Positions 19,001-27,869 of a stretch of 64,000 bases of DNA are shown piece after piece. Numbering within the stretch: position 1 is the first letter of the stretch; every line of letters starts with the position of its first letter. The position numbers were made by a program, and so were the translations under genes. Below the pieces are notes generated by a model, which saw only the letters and a list, made by a program, of their open reading frames with translations, did not search any database and had not been told where the DNA came from. Origin of the DNA: Petasospora fabianii (Eukaryota; Ascomycota; Saccharomycetes; Phaffomycetales; Wickerhamomycetaceae); assembly GCA_022641835.1 (NCBI GenBank), contig CP048721.1:389599-453598 (forward strand). The letters are read 5' to 3'.

Positions 19001-19215
19001 GGAAGATCGTACAACGTGTTACCCTCGGTGGTGTCGGTATCGGCCACCTGTCCCGGCTCGTCTAGCGTATAGATTGAATCGGCATCCTCCTCTGCTGAAT
19101 GATCCGATATCACGATAGGAGTGTTATAAGAGTCTTGTCTGGCAAACGAGAACTCGTCCGGCTGCGGGGTGTGCGGCTCGGGCTTGTACGTGTGATTGCG
19201 CGGATCCAACGACAT
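16036..19215 (-). CDS. PKH2: Pkh-type (PDK1-like) AGC protein kinase
   Basis: PDK1 orthologue expected to phosphorylate the activation loop of Ypk, Sch9 and Pkc1 kinases in sphingolipid and cell-wall signalling. The first ATG is at 19215 (MSLDPRNHTYK; the frame extends 7 codons further only to a TTG), giving 1059 residues. The kinase domain spans about residues 200-462, with glycine loop GIGSYS (207-212), AVKVLDK lysine K230, HRDLKPEN (H323-D325), DFG (343-345) and activation segment SKSFVGTAEYVSPE. A long Ser/Pro/Gln-rich linker follows, then a PDK1-type PH-like region (about 790-885, starting NRVLLVTSNGRAMIF) and a basic Ser-rich tail. Fungal genomes have one to three PKH genes, so choosing PKH1 or PKH2 is arbitrary; PKH2 is used as the family symbol. 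Confidence 0.9.
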   Translation of the reverse strand: MSLDPRNHTYKPEPHTPQPDEFSFARQDSYNTPIVISDHSAEEDADSIYTLDEPGQVADTDTTEGNTLYDLPTHISSHGELNNVTSSPRTMPPSPVGTPYTERPTHPLRALTSTNLVLNQQNGTDESLIASSPVVTSTLRQKLSLEDLAGSDQDDDIPITPAMHAKADEWDEKGAAIAVTRVTNANGEDEDVIIRKSVKDFKFGKTLGIGSYSTVILATDKNTNRQFAVKVLDKRHIIREKKVKYVNIEKNTLSRLGRRDGIVHMFFTFQDESSLYFVLDYAPNGELLTLIKEHGSLNEETAKYYSAQILDAIKYMHDNGVIHRDLKPENILLDENMKIQITDFGTAKLLEKSPNGQYPADTRSKSFVGTAEYVSPELLNEKAVGKPCDIWAFGCILYQMIAGKPPFKATNEYLTFQKIVKLQFAFTAGFPMVIRDLIKKILVLHPKDRLTVKGIQNHLFFHGIDFKNPQKSIWDVPPPVAGPYKISAKSMLPVPELQNNGSRTRITIPRRAVSTPSTPMQEHETGSTESFNSTPPASTTPTVTTESQQVLARAKANIAARKQKESQRASSGAVGAAGAAALALSRQPNDIIKAYNDAKKESKSDLDNGTPPVSASSNMEKRVPTSASTTAAPPTTQPTAQPTAQPSTKPAPTITTLRKKPPQLSTEKASVPPMTKLDLEFVKYLKNKDERVLKKGDLNVYLTTVDAIEKKYKRRLVDAPLGGNKAGFSSSTMLSQVANGSYRGLRNMDKHGEEAEKAIITNHKTEEDESKTGSAKTKFKKFFSGSATEEDKKNRVLLVTSNGRAMIFNKLDAEENQTPALELRTEISVNHPVIKIRELLPTSTSEDSQSLFIIESYNTAFVFESTQKNVSSWTNTLHKARVAVQEKIMQKRLEEDPSGHAGTVLGSDAAMSAATIVTSPTLGASEFKTQTKPRRSSSSSTPHQRTHMLQEVVQRKSAARPTPANEVPEQGRLYHGLPISLLTPKDKNQNRNPLIAAAEAAIGTGSSPKNPPARKKPPSPAMSASSNSNTNTTNTTTKHITGMNSRLLARSVRSSKSKK

Positions 19216-19534
19216 AACTCGTAGGTAGTCGGTCAAAGGGGTGGGCGGCAGAAGAAGGTATGTGGGACGGAGAAGGAGGCTTTGCTGGCCGGGCGGTGCT
19301 CACTGTCCGGATGCTCAGCTTCTGTGCTGGTGTGTTATCGCAGAGCCCCTGCTAATAGTGTTGAGCGAGCGCAAGCTCAAATTCCATCACAGCCCCCGCG
19401 AACTAGGGCCAATGTGCGCGAACCATACCGCGATTTTACCGGCAAAAAGGTCTTCTCGGGAAGCTCTGTCATCTTGCAGGTGATGTCTACACTAGAGGTG
19501 GTTAGATGCATAACTGTCTATTGGCGTCTTATTG
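19216..19534. other. PKH upstream spacer
   Basis: A 319 bp stretch between the PKH start and the stop of the next minus-strand gene. It should hold the PKH promoter. I see no specific site or RNA gene in it. Confidence 0.5.
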
Positions 19535-21046
19535 TTATGGTTTGGGCTGGAAAAGGTCTCTCAATGCATGTGAGTAGTTAGTGTACCTCGTAGGTGGAAG
19601 TGTCTCGAGCACCTTCTTAGCCTTTCTTGGTTTAGATGGTCTCGAACCTCTAAGCATATCTGGAGGTGGTCTCTCAGCCATCTCTTCCATTTTAGCAATG
19701 TACTCCTCATCTGCTTCGAACGAGTCCACAGCGTGATTCCGACGGAATGACGGATCACAGAGCTTCATCAATAGCATCAATGTGTAGTATGCATCATTAC
19801 CAGCGTTGTGAAGGTAAGCATGGGGGATGTCAAATCTGCGAAGGATACCACCAAGAGACGAGAGACGATCACCATGTGTAATGTTGTAAATCTTCTGCGT
19901 ATCCAAAACGGTAGCATTATGTGGAATGGTAACTCCAAGGCCCTTCAGCCAAGTGAGATCACCAGCGACATTGTGGCCAACAATACAGGCACTCATACCT
20001 GGACGATCGTAGAAATAATAGTTCAAGATACACTGGATCAAGTCGGCAGCCTTAGAAGTTGGCATTATAATTGAGCTTCCACCGAGGAACTTGTCCTTAT
20101 TATCAGCAACAAAGGCACCATTACGAAGTCTGATCACCTCTTCTGGAAGAATGTGAATGTTCTTAATCGTTGGGAACGTTGACAAGGCATCCTTAGCTGG
20201 ATCATAGATGGAAATACCAATTTCTGTCACCTTATCCTTGGAGAACTCATGTGCTTCCATATCAATAGATATCAGTGCATTAGTCTGGTTATTAGCTTCA
20301 AGCAACAGCTGTTTTAAGAGAGCAACGCGTTGTGGAGTTTGGAGTCGTGGGTGATTACGGGCACCAAGTTCAACTTCAGTCATGTAGTCATTAACAAAGT
20401 TGTGGCGAGATCCAGTTCCTCTAAGAAGAAGATCAAGGGGGAAATCGTGCTTCCCAATATCGGGAATGATAGAAGCAAGAGACAATATGTTTCTCGTTGG
20501 TTTAGATGTCCTTAGATCACCGTTCATTACCTTGTTTTGTGTGGGCGTTGGTTCCTTTGGCATCGACTGGATTGGTACATGGTTTCCTAGGGGCTCCTTA
20601 CGCTCAAACTTAGCAAACGCTTGTTCCAGACGTGATCTCTTCTCCTTTACAGGATGGCTTCTTATCAACTGTGCCAGTTTCAAATCAGCATACCCATCAG
20701 CACCTTCGCTTGTGTAAACTGGTTTGTTATGTATCAGTGACGCATAGAAGGTTGAGCGGTCCAACGTTTGTTCTCTAAAACTTTCGTTGAGGATATCTAT
20801 GAGAGCTTGGCGATCGGAGGCACTAATATTGGAAGCATTAGCAGATGAGATGAATTGAAATTGTGGAATAGAACGCTCTGGCCTGCTAACTGCAGCAGCT
20901 TGACTGTGCTGAAATCTTCTAGGCGGCATGATCAACGTTTTGGGGGTGGAGAGTGTTGAAGATGAGAAGCGTGTTTTGTGAGTTAACGGGTATGATCTGT
21001 TCGTGAAGAGGAGCAGATTTCTTGTGAGTACTCGGCTCAAATGCAT
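19535..21046 (-). CDS. Gfd2/YDR514C-like DEDDh exonuclease-fold protein, probably mitochondrial form
   Basis: From the ATG at 21046 the protein has 503 residues. The C-terminal half is an RNase H-like exonuclease fold with all catalytic positions: ISIDMEAHEF gives D262 and E264, GHNVAGDL gives D363, and LHNAGNDAYYT gives H413 and D418. This arrangement and the following PSFRRNHA region match the Gfd2/YDR514C family of S. cerevisiae, of which one member links to mRNA export (Dbp5) and the other is mitochondrial. The first 39 residues (MHLSRVLTRNLLLF...) are basic, Ser-rich and lack acids, like a matrix-targeting signal. A second in-frame ATG at 20929 (MPPRRFQHS) would give a form without it, so dual targeting is possible. 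The frame runs still further upstream but without a better start. Confidence 0.7.
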   Translation of the reverse strand: MHLSRVLTRNLLLFTNRSYPLTHKTRFSSSTLSTPKTLIMPPRRFQHSQAAAVSRPERSIPQFQFISSANASNISASDRQALIDILNESFREQTLDRSTFYASLIHNKPVYTSEGADGYADLKLAQLIRSHPVKEKRSRLEQAFAKFERKEPLGNHVPIQSMPKEPTPTQNKVMNGDLRTSKPTRNILSLASIIPDIGKHDFPLDLLLRGTGSRHNFVNDYMTEVELGARNHPRLQTPQRVALLKQLLLEANNQTNALISIDMEAHEFSKDKVTEIGISIYDPAKDALSTFPTIKNIHILPEEVIRLRNGAFVADNKDKFLGGSSIIMPTSKAADLIQCILNYYFYDRPGMSACIVGHNVAGDLTWLKGLGVTIPHNATVLDTQKIYNITHGDRLSSLGGILRRFDIPHAYLHNAGNDAYYTLMLLMKLCDPSFRRNHAVDSFEADEEYIAKMEEMAERPPPDMLRGSRPSKPRKAKKVLETLPPTRYTNYSHALRDLFQPKP

Positions 21047-21464
21047 AGCCGGAAGCTGTGCGTGGTAGATGAACTGTTTAAGAACACTTAACAGTGGGTT
21101 GAACGTAGTCTTCTCGTCCGTCAAAAATCCAGCCTGGGGAATAAGAAGAAAAAAAAGAAAAAAAAAAACCGCGTCTGCAAACCGCACAGGAACAGAATCT
21201 GGGGATCTCTCTATTCCTTGCACAGTTCGGATCCAATGCACTAACTCTACTGCATCTTGTTGAGAGCTTATATTGAACTTATCAAAAGCGAGGATTCTCA
21301 GATTTCAAGGTCGTTCCCTTACTGGACTCTTACATAACTACAACTAACAACTAATGTCCTTCGAGTCTACTGTTCCAGCTTCAGGGTTCCCCAGAGTCTA
21401 GAGTACAAAACAATGTATACTTTTCAGTCATTAAATTGATAGTAGTCCCATAAAAAGTAATCGC
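21047..21464. other. Spacer between the Gfd2-like gene and the membrane-protein gene
   Basis: A 418 bp stretch between two minus-strand genes. It contains a near-pure A/G tract (about 21145-21168, runs of A broken by single G) on the plus strand, roughly 100 bp upstream of the ATG at 21046; on the sense strand this is a poly-T/C tract of the nucleosome-excluding kind. Nothing else recognised. Confidence 0.5.
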
Positions 21465-23075
21465 TTACTGAACTTCATCCACAACACCACCACCACTCTT
21501 CAAGAACTGTGTATACTTTGCAAATCTGCCCGAGAGTCTTCCCTCGCCATGCATCTTCAACAGCAAAGAAATGGCAAGAGCGCCAACAGTTGTAGCACCC
21601 CAATCACCAACTGTCTGAAACAGGGAGTTCTTGCTTCTGCTGAGAGCGTCCCTCTTCTGTTTAAACATTGCCAAGAGGGTGATGCGTGCGAGGTAAGCAA
21701 ATAATACATTACCGGATGTACTTGTCTTGTACGTTGCAAACCAAAGACCGGATATTAGGCCATTAACGCGAGGAGAGAGACGCGTTGTGAAGAGAAGGTA
21801 GGAAGTGATGACTGTGGCAAGTGTAGTTGCAGTGAATTTGCCTGAAGAGATGACTGCACGTTGCAATGGGGAGATTGAAGTCGTGGTGCTTGGCCCGGAT
21901 GGTAGCGGTGAGTAAACCACTGGTGAAGTTGATGATTCTAATTGTTTGCTTTGGTCAATAGTAGAGTCATCGAGCTTCGTGATGATATCAGCATTTATAT
22001 CGTCAACTTCTTCATAGTCGTCCTGGCAACTTGTTCCAGCACTCGTGGATAAGACCGAGGATGATGGATTGGCAGATGATGAATCGGATGAGATGGAACC
22101 TTGACCCTTAGTGTATCTGTGGTACAAGTAGAATAACGGAAGTGTCAGCACAAATGTATAGAATGCCTTCTTTGGTAAGTGATTCTTCAACACAACACCA
22201 ATATTTGTTTCAGATGGACTCATTACGGCGAACTTTGCATTGACATGCATAGGGTTGGTTCTCGAGATCTCAACTTTCTCATGCAATATTCCCCTGCTGA
22301 TGTATCTGGCCCTCTTAATTTTGACAAATGCATCAATAGTCTTTGGCCACTCGCCATTGTACCAGACTGGCTTCGTCTCAATAAGTCCTGAATACAAGGC
22401 ATCAAAGAGTCGAGAGATGACTCCTGGAAGATAGTCTGGGCTATTGGTGGCTTGTCCCAGAAGTTGCGAGATACAGAGCGGCATGAGGAACCAATAGGAT
22501 TTAGACTGTAGTGGGAACAAATAAGCGTGCTTCTTTATCAAAGCTTCAGATCCCTGGATCAGTGCGTAAATGGCAGCATAGTCCTTTGGGTATCCCTCGG
22601 GGAAGAAGGAGAGGGCTAGTGCGGAGAGTGCGAATCCTGTCTCAGTCTGAGCAGAGATCTTGGTATGTAGTAACGGGAAGGCAGAAGTAAGCAGTGCTGT
22701 AGACGACGCGTATTTAGCTGGGTCTTTAAGATCTGCTAGCACGAGATGTGTCTTTAGTGGGGTCTTGATGTTCTGGATGATCTTCTTCAAGGAGGTTGCA
22801 GTGGTTAGCAATCCCAGCAGGGCGAAGAAGCGATTGATGAACGCCCTGGTGGTACGAGAGGCAAGTTTGAGCTCTGGTGACATCCCAGCATGAGTCTCGC
22901 GGAAGTCATCAATGATTGTGCGAAGATACTCGATAATACGGATCCGTGTCTCTTCATCAGTAATAGTGGGGAGCTTCTGGAGCGAGTGGGAGAGTCTATC
23001 GAGGAACTCTGTAGAGACAGCGAATTGCGACGCAAAGAGTACCAGACGGTACGTACGGACAGCCTTAGAAGACAT
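21465..23075 (-). CDS. Multi-pass membrane protein, possibly TMEM135-like
   Basis: I do not recognise this 536-residue protein with certainty. It starts at a clear ATG (MSSKAVRTYRLVLFASQ). The N-terminal half contains several moderately hydrophobic helices (around residues 80-100, 125-140, 145-165 and 190-210). A segment ALSALALSFFPEGYPKDYAA precedes a Lys-containing helix, reminiscent of TMEM135-type fungal membrane proteins of mitochondria or peroxisomes. A strong membrane segment lies near residue 310 (FVLTLPLFYLYHRY), followed by a Ser/Asp-rich soluble loop (about 325-395) and further hydrophobic helices to the C terminus (VITSYLLFTTRL, ATTVGALAISLLL). The family call is an inference from composition and local resemblance only. 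Confidence 0.75.
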   Translation of the reverse strand: MSSKAVRTYRLVLFASQFAVSTEFLDRLSHSLQKLPTITDEETRIRIIEYLRTIIDDFRETHAGMSPELKLASRTTRAFINRFFALLGLLTTATSLKKIIQNIKTPLKTHLVLADLKDPAKYASSTALLTSAFPLLHTKISAQTETGFALSALALSFFPEGYPKDYAAIYALIQGSEALIKKHAYLFPLQSKSYWFLMPLCISQLLGQATNSPDYLPGVISRLFDALYSGLIETKPVWYNGEWPKTIDAFVKIKRARYISRGILHEKVEISRTNPMHVNAKFAVMSPSETNIGVVLKNHLPKKAFYTFVLTLPLFYLYHRYTKGQGSISSDSSSANPSSSVLSTSAGTSCQDDYEEVDDINADIITKLDDSTIDQSKQLESSTSPVVYSPLPSGPSTTTSISPLQRAVISSGKFTATTLATVITSYLLFTTRLSPRVNGLISGLWFATYKTSTSGNVLFAYLARITLLAMFKQKRDALSRSKNSLFQTVGDWGATTVGALAISLLLKMHGEGRLSGRFAKYTQFLKSGGGVVDEVQ

Positions 23076-23521
23076 CTAATCCCAACTTCAAGGCCTCGTT
23101 GAAGAAAGATGTTTGCTTCTACAAGTGACCGTTACCTGTCAAGGGGTATGATAACAGAAGGAATTGTTGTATGTTTTCGCACCTGGCCCCCGCACACCTT
23201 GAGCGTCGCCAGCCACTAGCTGCCAAAGACATTTCCCCACACTTTCGCACTCCTCATCTTTTATGAGGGTGCCTTTGCAGTGCAATAATACTACAGTAAG
23301 TAAGTTTCCGAAAGAGCAATCATTTGATAATACAGTAATATACACGAGGGAAGTGCATCAGAGATGCCCCTCAAAAGTAAAGAAAAAGGGAAAGGTGGGA
23401 AAGGGGAAAGGGGAAAGCGGAAAGGGGAAAGCGGAAAGGAAAGATAGACACCGAACAAAGTAGTATACAAAAGACCATGGATCGTTACATCTCTGGTCAC
23501 CAAGACAGACGACACCAAAGA
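23076..23521. other. Spacer with a purine-only repeat tract
   Basis: A 446 bp stretch between the membrane-protein ATG (23075) and the RAP1 stop. It carries a nearly pure purine tract (about 23377-23453) built of degenerate GGGAAAG-type units, listed separately. No gene or RNA recognised. Confidence 0.5.
23377..23453 (+). repeat. Polypurine tandem repeat (GGGAAAG-like units)
   Basis: About 75 bases almost free of pyrimidines on the plus strand. The core (about 23388-23440) repeats GGGAAAG/GCGGAAAG units of 6-8 bases. Such polypurine mirror-like tracts can adopt triplex structures. It lies immediately 3' of RAP1, so the RAP1 3' UTR may include its pyrimidine-rich complement. Confidence 0.7.
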
Positions 23522-25309
23522 TCAGATGATGTTGTTATCAGCGAAACTCTTTCTGAGATCGATTCTCTTCTGACCGTGGAGTCTTCTCAGGAACTCCATT
23601 TTCTCTGGTTCATCCGACTTCAAATAGGCATCATCTCTTGGGGACCAGACACCATGCACGTTCTCTGGAGGGTTCTGGCCGGTCTTTAGGAAGAATTCAA
23701 AGTACTTTGGAATCAACACAACATCACCACACACAGAGGTAACGATGAATGTACCAAATTTCTTCTGAATACCGGTTTCATCATACAAAGCCTGAATGAG
23801 CTGTTCGGCATCACCAGACTCGTAGGATCTATTAACAATTTCAGTAATCTTGTCAACAACGCTAAGCAATGGCTGGAAGGAGAAGAACTTAGAAGTGACA
23901 AGATCATCAGTGAGGAATTCATCTGGGTCAACCTCGGAGGTGGCGTTGTTGGCGACAGCAACGGCCTGGGCAGCCTGCGATTCAAACAAGTTATTAGAAC
24001 CAAGACCAGTAATATCAGAAGTTCCAGCAAGGAAGATATTAGCAGCGTCTTCAGCCTCGTTGTTATTCTTTCTCTTCTTTTGTGGTCTTCCCTCAGGCAC
24101 GAACTCGTTGTTGTGCTGGGTCAATCTATCAGAGATGACCTGATCAATGTTATCATTCTGTGACTCAGTATCCTTCTTAGCCTTGTTCTTGAACAAATGT
24201 CTTCCAGTGAAGTTCTTCATCTCAACAGGTGTGTTTCCAGCAGCAATTTCTGCTTCGTAGTAAGCGACATACTTATCAATACCGAATGGGAGGGCGAATT
24301 TTCTATAACGATCTCTCCAAGCCGATTTGGAATGATTTGGATATTCAACACCAAGTCTCTCAAAGAACTTACCTGGCAAGATAAGCTCGGTTGGATCTGG
24401 TGGGGTTGGACCTTGTTCCTTTTCATCCACGATTTTTCTAACCTCTTTACAAAGAGTGTAATCATCCTTAGCGGTGAACTTGTTCTTCAAAGTCTTTGGC
24501 AAATCCTGTTCCTGAATCGGTTTACCATCGGCATCCAACACGAGCGTACCATCGGCATTAATCTTGTAAACATACTGCAAACGTGGAGCCAAATGGGTAC
24601 GGAATCTGTAACGGATAGAGTTTCCCGTATGTCTTCCAATCTTGGCAGCAATTTCGTTATAGAGCTTATGAGTTGAACGACGATGTGGATGTGTTCTAAC
24701 TTCTTCTAAGATTATCTCATCCTCCTGAGTGGTGAATCCGTTCTTGTTGTGCAAGTTGATACGATCTTCCCTTGTGACGAACATACCAGTTGGAACAGCA
24801 GAGGCAGCGGCAAGACGTGCCTCGCGAGCTTGAGGGTCATCGAGATCTGGGATGGAGTTGGCTGGGCCAGTTGTGCCAGTGGCCTGGACAGAGGGTGGAA
24901 CAGATTGGGATTGGGATTGTGAGTTAGCATCGGATGGAGAATCCTGTGCGGCAGCAGCAGCGGCAGCAGCAGCAGCTTGGAGCTGTGGATCGGTCGGATC
25001 CGAGGATGAGTTGTCCTTATCCTGATCGAGGTAGTTCACGAGGTGTTGAACACTAGCATAGTTTCTGTAGTCATCGGCATTGAGGCACTGTTTCTTCTCA
25101 ACGGACTCATAAACAAACTTTGGATCGACTGGGTTACGTGACTCATCGCCGTATTTGGAGACATAGAGCGAGTCACCAGCTTCATCTGTGACCTTACCAC
25201 CGTGTCCGATGATGGTTTGGACGAGGTGATCTCTGTTGTCCTCCTCTGGAGGCACGTAGAACTCCAACGGACGGTCGTTAACAATAAACAATTGATTACT
25301 GTAAAACAT
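23522..25309 (-). CDS. RAP1: Rap1 telomere-binding / transcription factor
   Basis: Sequence-specific binder of telomeric repeats and promoters. From the ATG at 25309 (MFYSNQLFIVND) it has 595 residues; the frame extends 10 codons further with no ATG. In order: a BRCT domain (about residues 5-80); a low-complexity Asp/Ser/Gln/Ala region with an Ala run; two Myb-type DNA-binding repeats (about 195-262 with NGFTTQEDEIILEEVRTH, and about 277-350 with FTAKDDYTLCKEVRK and SAWRDRYRKF); a basic KKRKNNN patch; and a Rap1 C-terminal (RCT) domain over the last 110 residues (ALYDETGIQKKFGTFIV onwards). Presence of the RCT, which recruits Rif/Sir-type partners, is notable because C. albicans Rap1 lacks it. 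The promoter holds a telomere-type Rap1 site (25625-25637), suggesting self-regulation. Confidence 0.95.
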   Translation of the reverse strand: MFYSNQLFIVNDRPLEFYVPPEEDNRDHLVQTIIGHGGKVTDEAGDSLYVSKYGDESRNPVDPKFVYESVEKKQCLNADDYRNYASVQHLVNYLDQDKDNSSSDPTDPQLQAAAAAAAAAAQDSPSDANSQSQSQSVPPSVQATGTTGPANSIPDLDDPQAREARLAAASAVPTGMFVTREDRINLHNKNGFTTQEDEIILEEVRTHPHRRSTHKLYNEIAAKIGRHTGNSIRYRFRTHLAPRLQYVYKINADGTLVLDADGKPIQEQDLPKTLKNKFTAKDDYTLCKEVRKIVDEKEQGPTPPDPTELILPGKFFERLGVEYPNHSKSAWRDRYRKFALPFGIDKYVAYYEAEIAAGNTPVEMKNFTGRHLFKNKAKKDTESQNDNIDQVISDRLTQHNNEFVPEGRPQKKRKNNNEAEDAANIFLAGTSDITGLGSNNLFESQAAQAVAVANNATSEVDPDEFLTDDLVTSKFFSFQPLLSVVDKITEIVNRSYESGDAEQLIQALYDETGIQKKFGTFIVTSVCGDVVLIPKYFEFFLKTGQNPPENVHGVWSPRDDAYLKSDEPEKMEFLRRLHGQKRIDLRKSFADNNII

Positions 25310-25949
25310 TGTTAGTACAAGATTCTGACTTAATGGCACAGCGGATACACCTTCAGTGTGCTGTCCGTGTGGGAATGCAACTCCTCATCTCTTGACCCCA
25401 ACCGCGACGCGTCATCGAGGCACATCTGGCTTTGTTTACATCGTGATTCCCTATGTTGTGACGAAGGCAGTGAAGGGCCACCTGACGCGGTTTTTGCAGC
25501 AGCAAACCCGGGTGGCACCTGGGGATGGAGAGCAGCTTAGGCAAAAGGTATACTTACTCCATTTTTTAGTGCACAGAACACGAAGGCCACTGATGGAGTG
25601 CGTGTTGTGTTGTGTTGTAGATGTGGTGTGTGGGTGTGTTATGACGGGTGGGAGGCTGGTGGTGTGTGGATGAGACTTTTTTTGCCCAGTGGTGATGGAA
25701 ACTGGGCGCTCGCGCTGGCGCGAGGAACAAATTCGCGAATTATCTCGGCTTCGGTTCGGTTCGGCCGTTAGGCGCGCTTGAACGCTTGAACTTGAGGCGG
25801 CATGCATGTGTTTTTTTGAGGCTACATTGACTTTCCTTTATCGCTTGTGTTTGTAATGCAGTGTGTGATTATTTTTTTGATTTATAATGCTGGTATGGTG
25901 ATGTATGTGTAGTGATACTACATGTATTAGTACGGTTATCCATATAGGT
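25310..25949. other. RAP1 promoter region
   Basis: A 640 bp stretch between the RAP1 ATG and the COQ2 stop. It holds a GT-rich block (about 25600-25672) with two Rap1-like sites (listed separately), a CGGTTCGGTTCGG repeat (about 25750-25763) and a T-rich COQ2-proximal end. No other gene is supported. Confidence 0.55.
25625..25673 (-). promoter_or_regulatory. Telomere-type Rap1 binding site(s) in the RAP1 promoter
   Basis: Plus-strand GGTGTGTGGGTGT (25625-25637) is the reverse complement of ACACCCACACACC, the classic telomeric Rap1 recognition sequence of S. cerevisiae. A second copy with two mismatches (GGTGTGTGGATGA, 25661-25673) follows 36 bp further out. They lie about 315-365 bp upstream of the RAP1 ATG, and autoregulation by Rap1 is documented in S. 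cerevisiae. Binding here is inferred from sequence identity to that site. Confidence 0.6.
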
Positions 25950-27122
25950 TTACCAAAGACCAAAGGCCCTGAGAAGGTAATCGAACAACAGGCCATATGT
26001 CAAGTATAACCCGTAACCAATGTTGGCAGTGAAGTGCTTCCAGCAACTTGCTGGATTATCAAGGTTGACTTGCTTAATGGTCTTGAAGATTCCATAGCCG
26101 AGCATGGTTGATCCGATGACAAATCCGGGCATCATGATGGATCCAGATGAGACACCAGCCATAGCAAGGAAACTCATTTGAGCCACCGTCAACCCGGTAA
26201 AGATCTTCTTGGACTTATCACCCCAGGCAAGTGCAGTGGATTTGACACCGGCAGCAACGTCAAACTTCTTGTCTTGGTGGGCATAGATCGTATCATAGGT
26301 CATGGTCCACATGAATGAGGACATGAACAATGGGATCATTGTTGTTGGATCCCAGATGCCCATGGCTGGGAATCCAAGAAGGGCACCCCAATTGAATGCC
26401 AATGAGAGAACAGCCTGTGGGTAGTATGTGAATCTCTTGAACAGAGGATAAGTGCAAACAGGGAGTAGTGAAACGGCACCGAGGATGAAGCAATCGAGTG
26501 GCAGACACAAGATCACCCCAAGACCCGCGGCAAGTTGTGCCCCAAGAAAGCCAACAGCTTGCTTTGGAGACACTCTCCCCGAGGCAATTGGTCTCTCAAT
26601 TGTACGTAGCACCTTGTTATCAAAGTCCTTATCGAGCAAATCGTTTATAGTGCATCCAAATCCCCTCATGAGCAGAGCACCAATACCAAATACGGATAAC
26701 ATAAAGGCAGTAGCTGGGATCGAAGCTCCCGTTGATGTGGCAGCTATTAAGATTGACCAAGTACATGGGATATAGAGGAGCCAAGTGCCAACTGGTTTCT
26801 CGAGTCTCATGAGTTCAGCATAAGGAATCCATTTCTCAGGAAGCCGAGAAACATATGGACCAAGACCATCTAGACGTTGTTGTGCTGCAAGAGCCCGTTC
26901 CTCAGGTGTGAATGGTGTGACAGATGTGTCCTTGACGACATTAGCAACATCATTCTTTGGTTGGATGGTGGAGTGAAGCTTTCTGGTGACGTTGATAAGG
27001 GCTTGAGCGCGTGGCAGAGCTGCCTTGGTGAGTAGCGTGCGAGAGATGACAGGGGTAGTTAGCGTGCGTGCCAATGGGAAAGCCTTGGCTGCTAAGAGCA
27101 CGGGCTGCGCTCGAAGAAACAT
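25950..27122 (-). CDS. COQ2: 4-hydroxybenzoate polyprenyltransferase (ubiquinone synthesis)
   Basis: Attaches the polyprenyl tail to 4-hydroxybenzoate, an early membrane step of coenzyme Q synthesis in the mitochondrial inner membrane. The 390-residue protein begins with an Arg/Ala/Leu/Thr-rich, acid-free presequence (about residues 1-55). The UbiA fold follows: MRLEKPVGTWLLYIPCTWSI, first Asp motif NDLLDKDFDNKV (N160, D161, D164), second Asp motif YDTIYAHQDKKFD (D277, D284), and about eight hydrophobic helices. Length and motifs fit Coq2. It is divergent from UTP23 across 747 bp. Confidence 0.96.
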   Translation of the reverse strand: MFLRAQPVLLAAKAFPLARTLTTPVISRTLLTKAALPRAQALINVTRKLHSTIQPKNDVANVVKDTSVTPFTPEERALAAQQRLDGLGPYVSRLPEKWIPYAELMRLEKPVGTWLLYIPCTWSILIAATSTGASIPATAFMLSVFGIGALLMRGFGCTINDLLDKDFDNKVLRTIERPIASGRVSPKQAVGFLGAQLAAGLGVILCLPLDCFILGAVSLLPVCTYPLFKRFTYYPQAVLSLAFNWGALLGFPAMGIWDPTTMIPLFMSSFMWTMTYDTIYAHQDKKFDVAAGVKSTALAWGDKSKKIFTGLTVAQMSFLAMAGVSSGSIMMPGFVIGSTMLGYGIFKTIKQVNLDNPASCWKHFTANIGYGLYLTYGLLFDYLLRAFGLW

Positions 27123-27869
27123 GGCGAGGTTCAGTTAAGAGAAAGAAGCAGTTCCGATGTTAGAGAGAGCTAAGGGAGAATCAGAGCTGAGACGAAAAGG
27201 GAGGAATTGATATGAGTATGCCGGGATTTAAGGGTGATCAGTGATCAGCGCTGTGGGCCCTTTTTCTGCGCCGCCCACTCGCACAAACGCCCCGAGATCT
27301 GGGTTGACCTTCCGCATTCCGCATAGGTCAAAGGGGCTCGGCCGAGCAAAGCAAGCGATCAGAAGGGTCGCAGTTTGTGGGGCATATGCTTAGTCAATGG
27401 TTGAATTTTCAATAAATGAACAGGGTTTGTATCTATCAATTGTGTTGTGTCGCCTTGTGGGAGATCGCTTCTTGGCGCTGTCACTAGAACTATAGGCTCA
27501 ACACTGGTGAAGGTAGGATGTTGAAAAATTGTTGGCGGTGCAGTCCCGCCCTAACATGCAACTCGGCCTATTTATCGCATTGTTCTTACTCTTCTGCTGA
27601 GCAGGGATCATACCCGTCCATCACCCCACCGAGGGGAGGGGAGATCTCTCTCTCTCTAGCCGTCTCGCCTTACGGAGCTGTTTAGGAAGGTTAACGCCAG
27701 GGCACATAACCAGAATTTTTCTTCGCGAATTTCTCATGGGAAGAATTTTTTTGGCACATTCGGAGCTGGCAGATGGTAACTAAGAGATCATAGAGGAGGT
27801 TTTTTGTCTGATTTGATTCATACTTCCATCCCTTCATAGACTCATCCAGACTCGTCATACACGGCCACA
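27123..27869. other. COQ2/UTP23 bidirectional promoter
   Basis: A 747 bp divergent intergenic region. On the UTP23 side two GAATTTTT elements (27713-27720 and 27743-27750) resemble the A/T core of the RRPE motif of ribosome-biogenesis genes, fitting UTP23, but no good PAC motif was seen. A CT dinucleotide run lies near 27642-27658. No RNA gene recognised. Confidence 0.45.
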
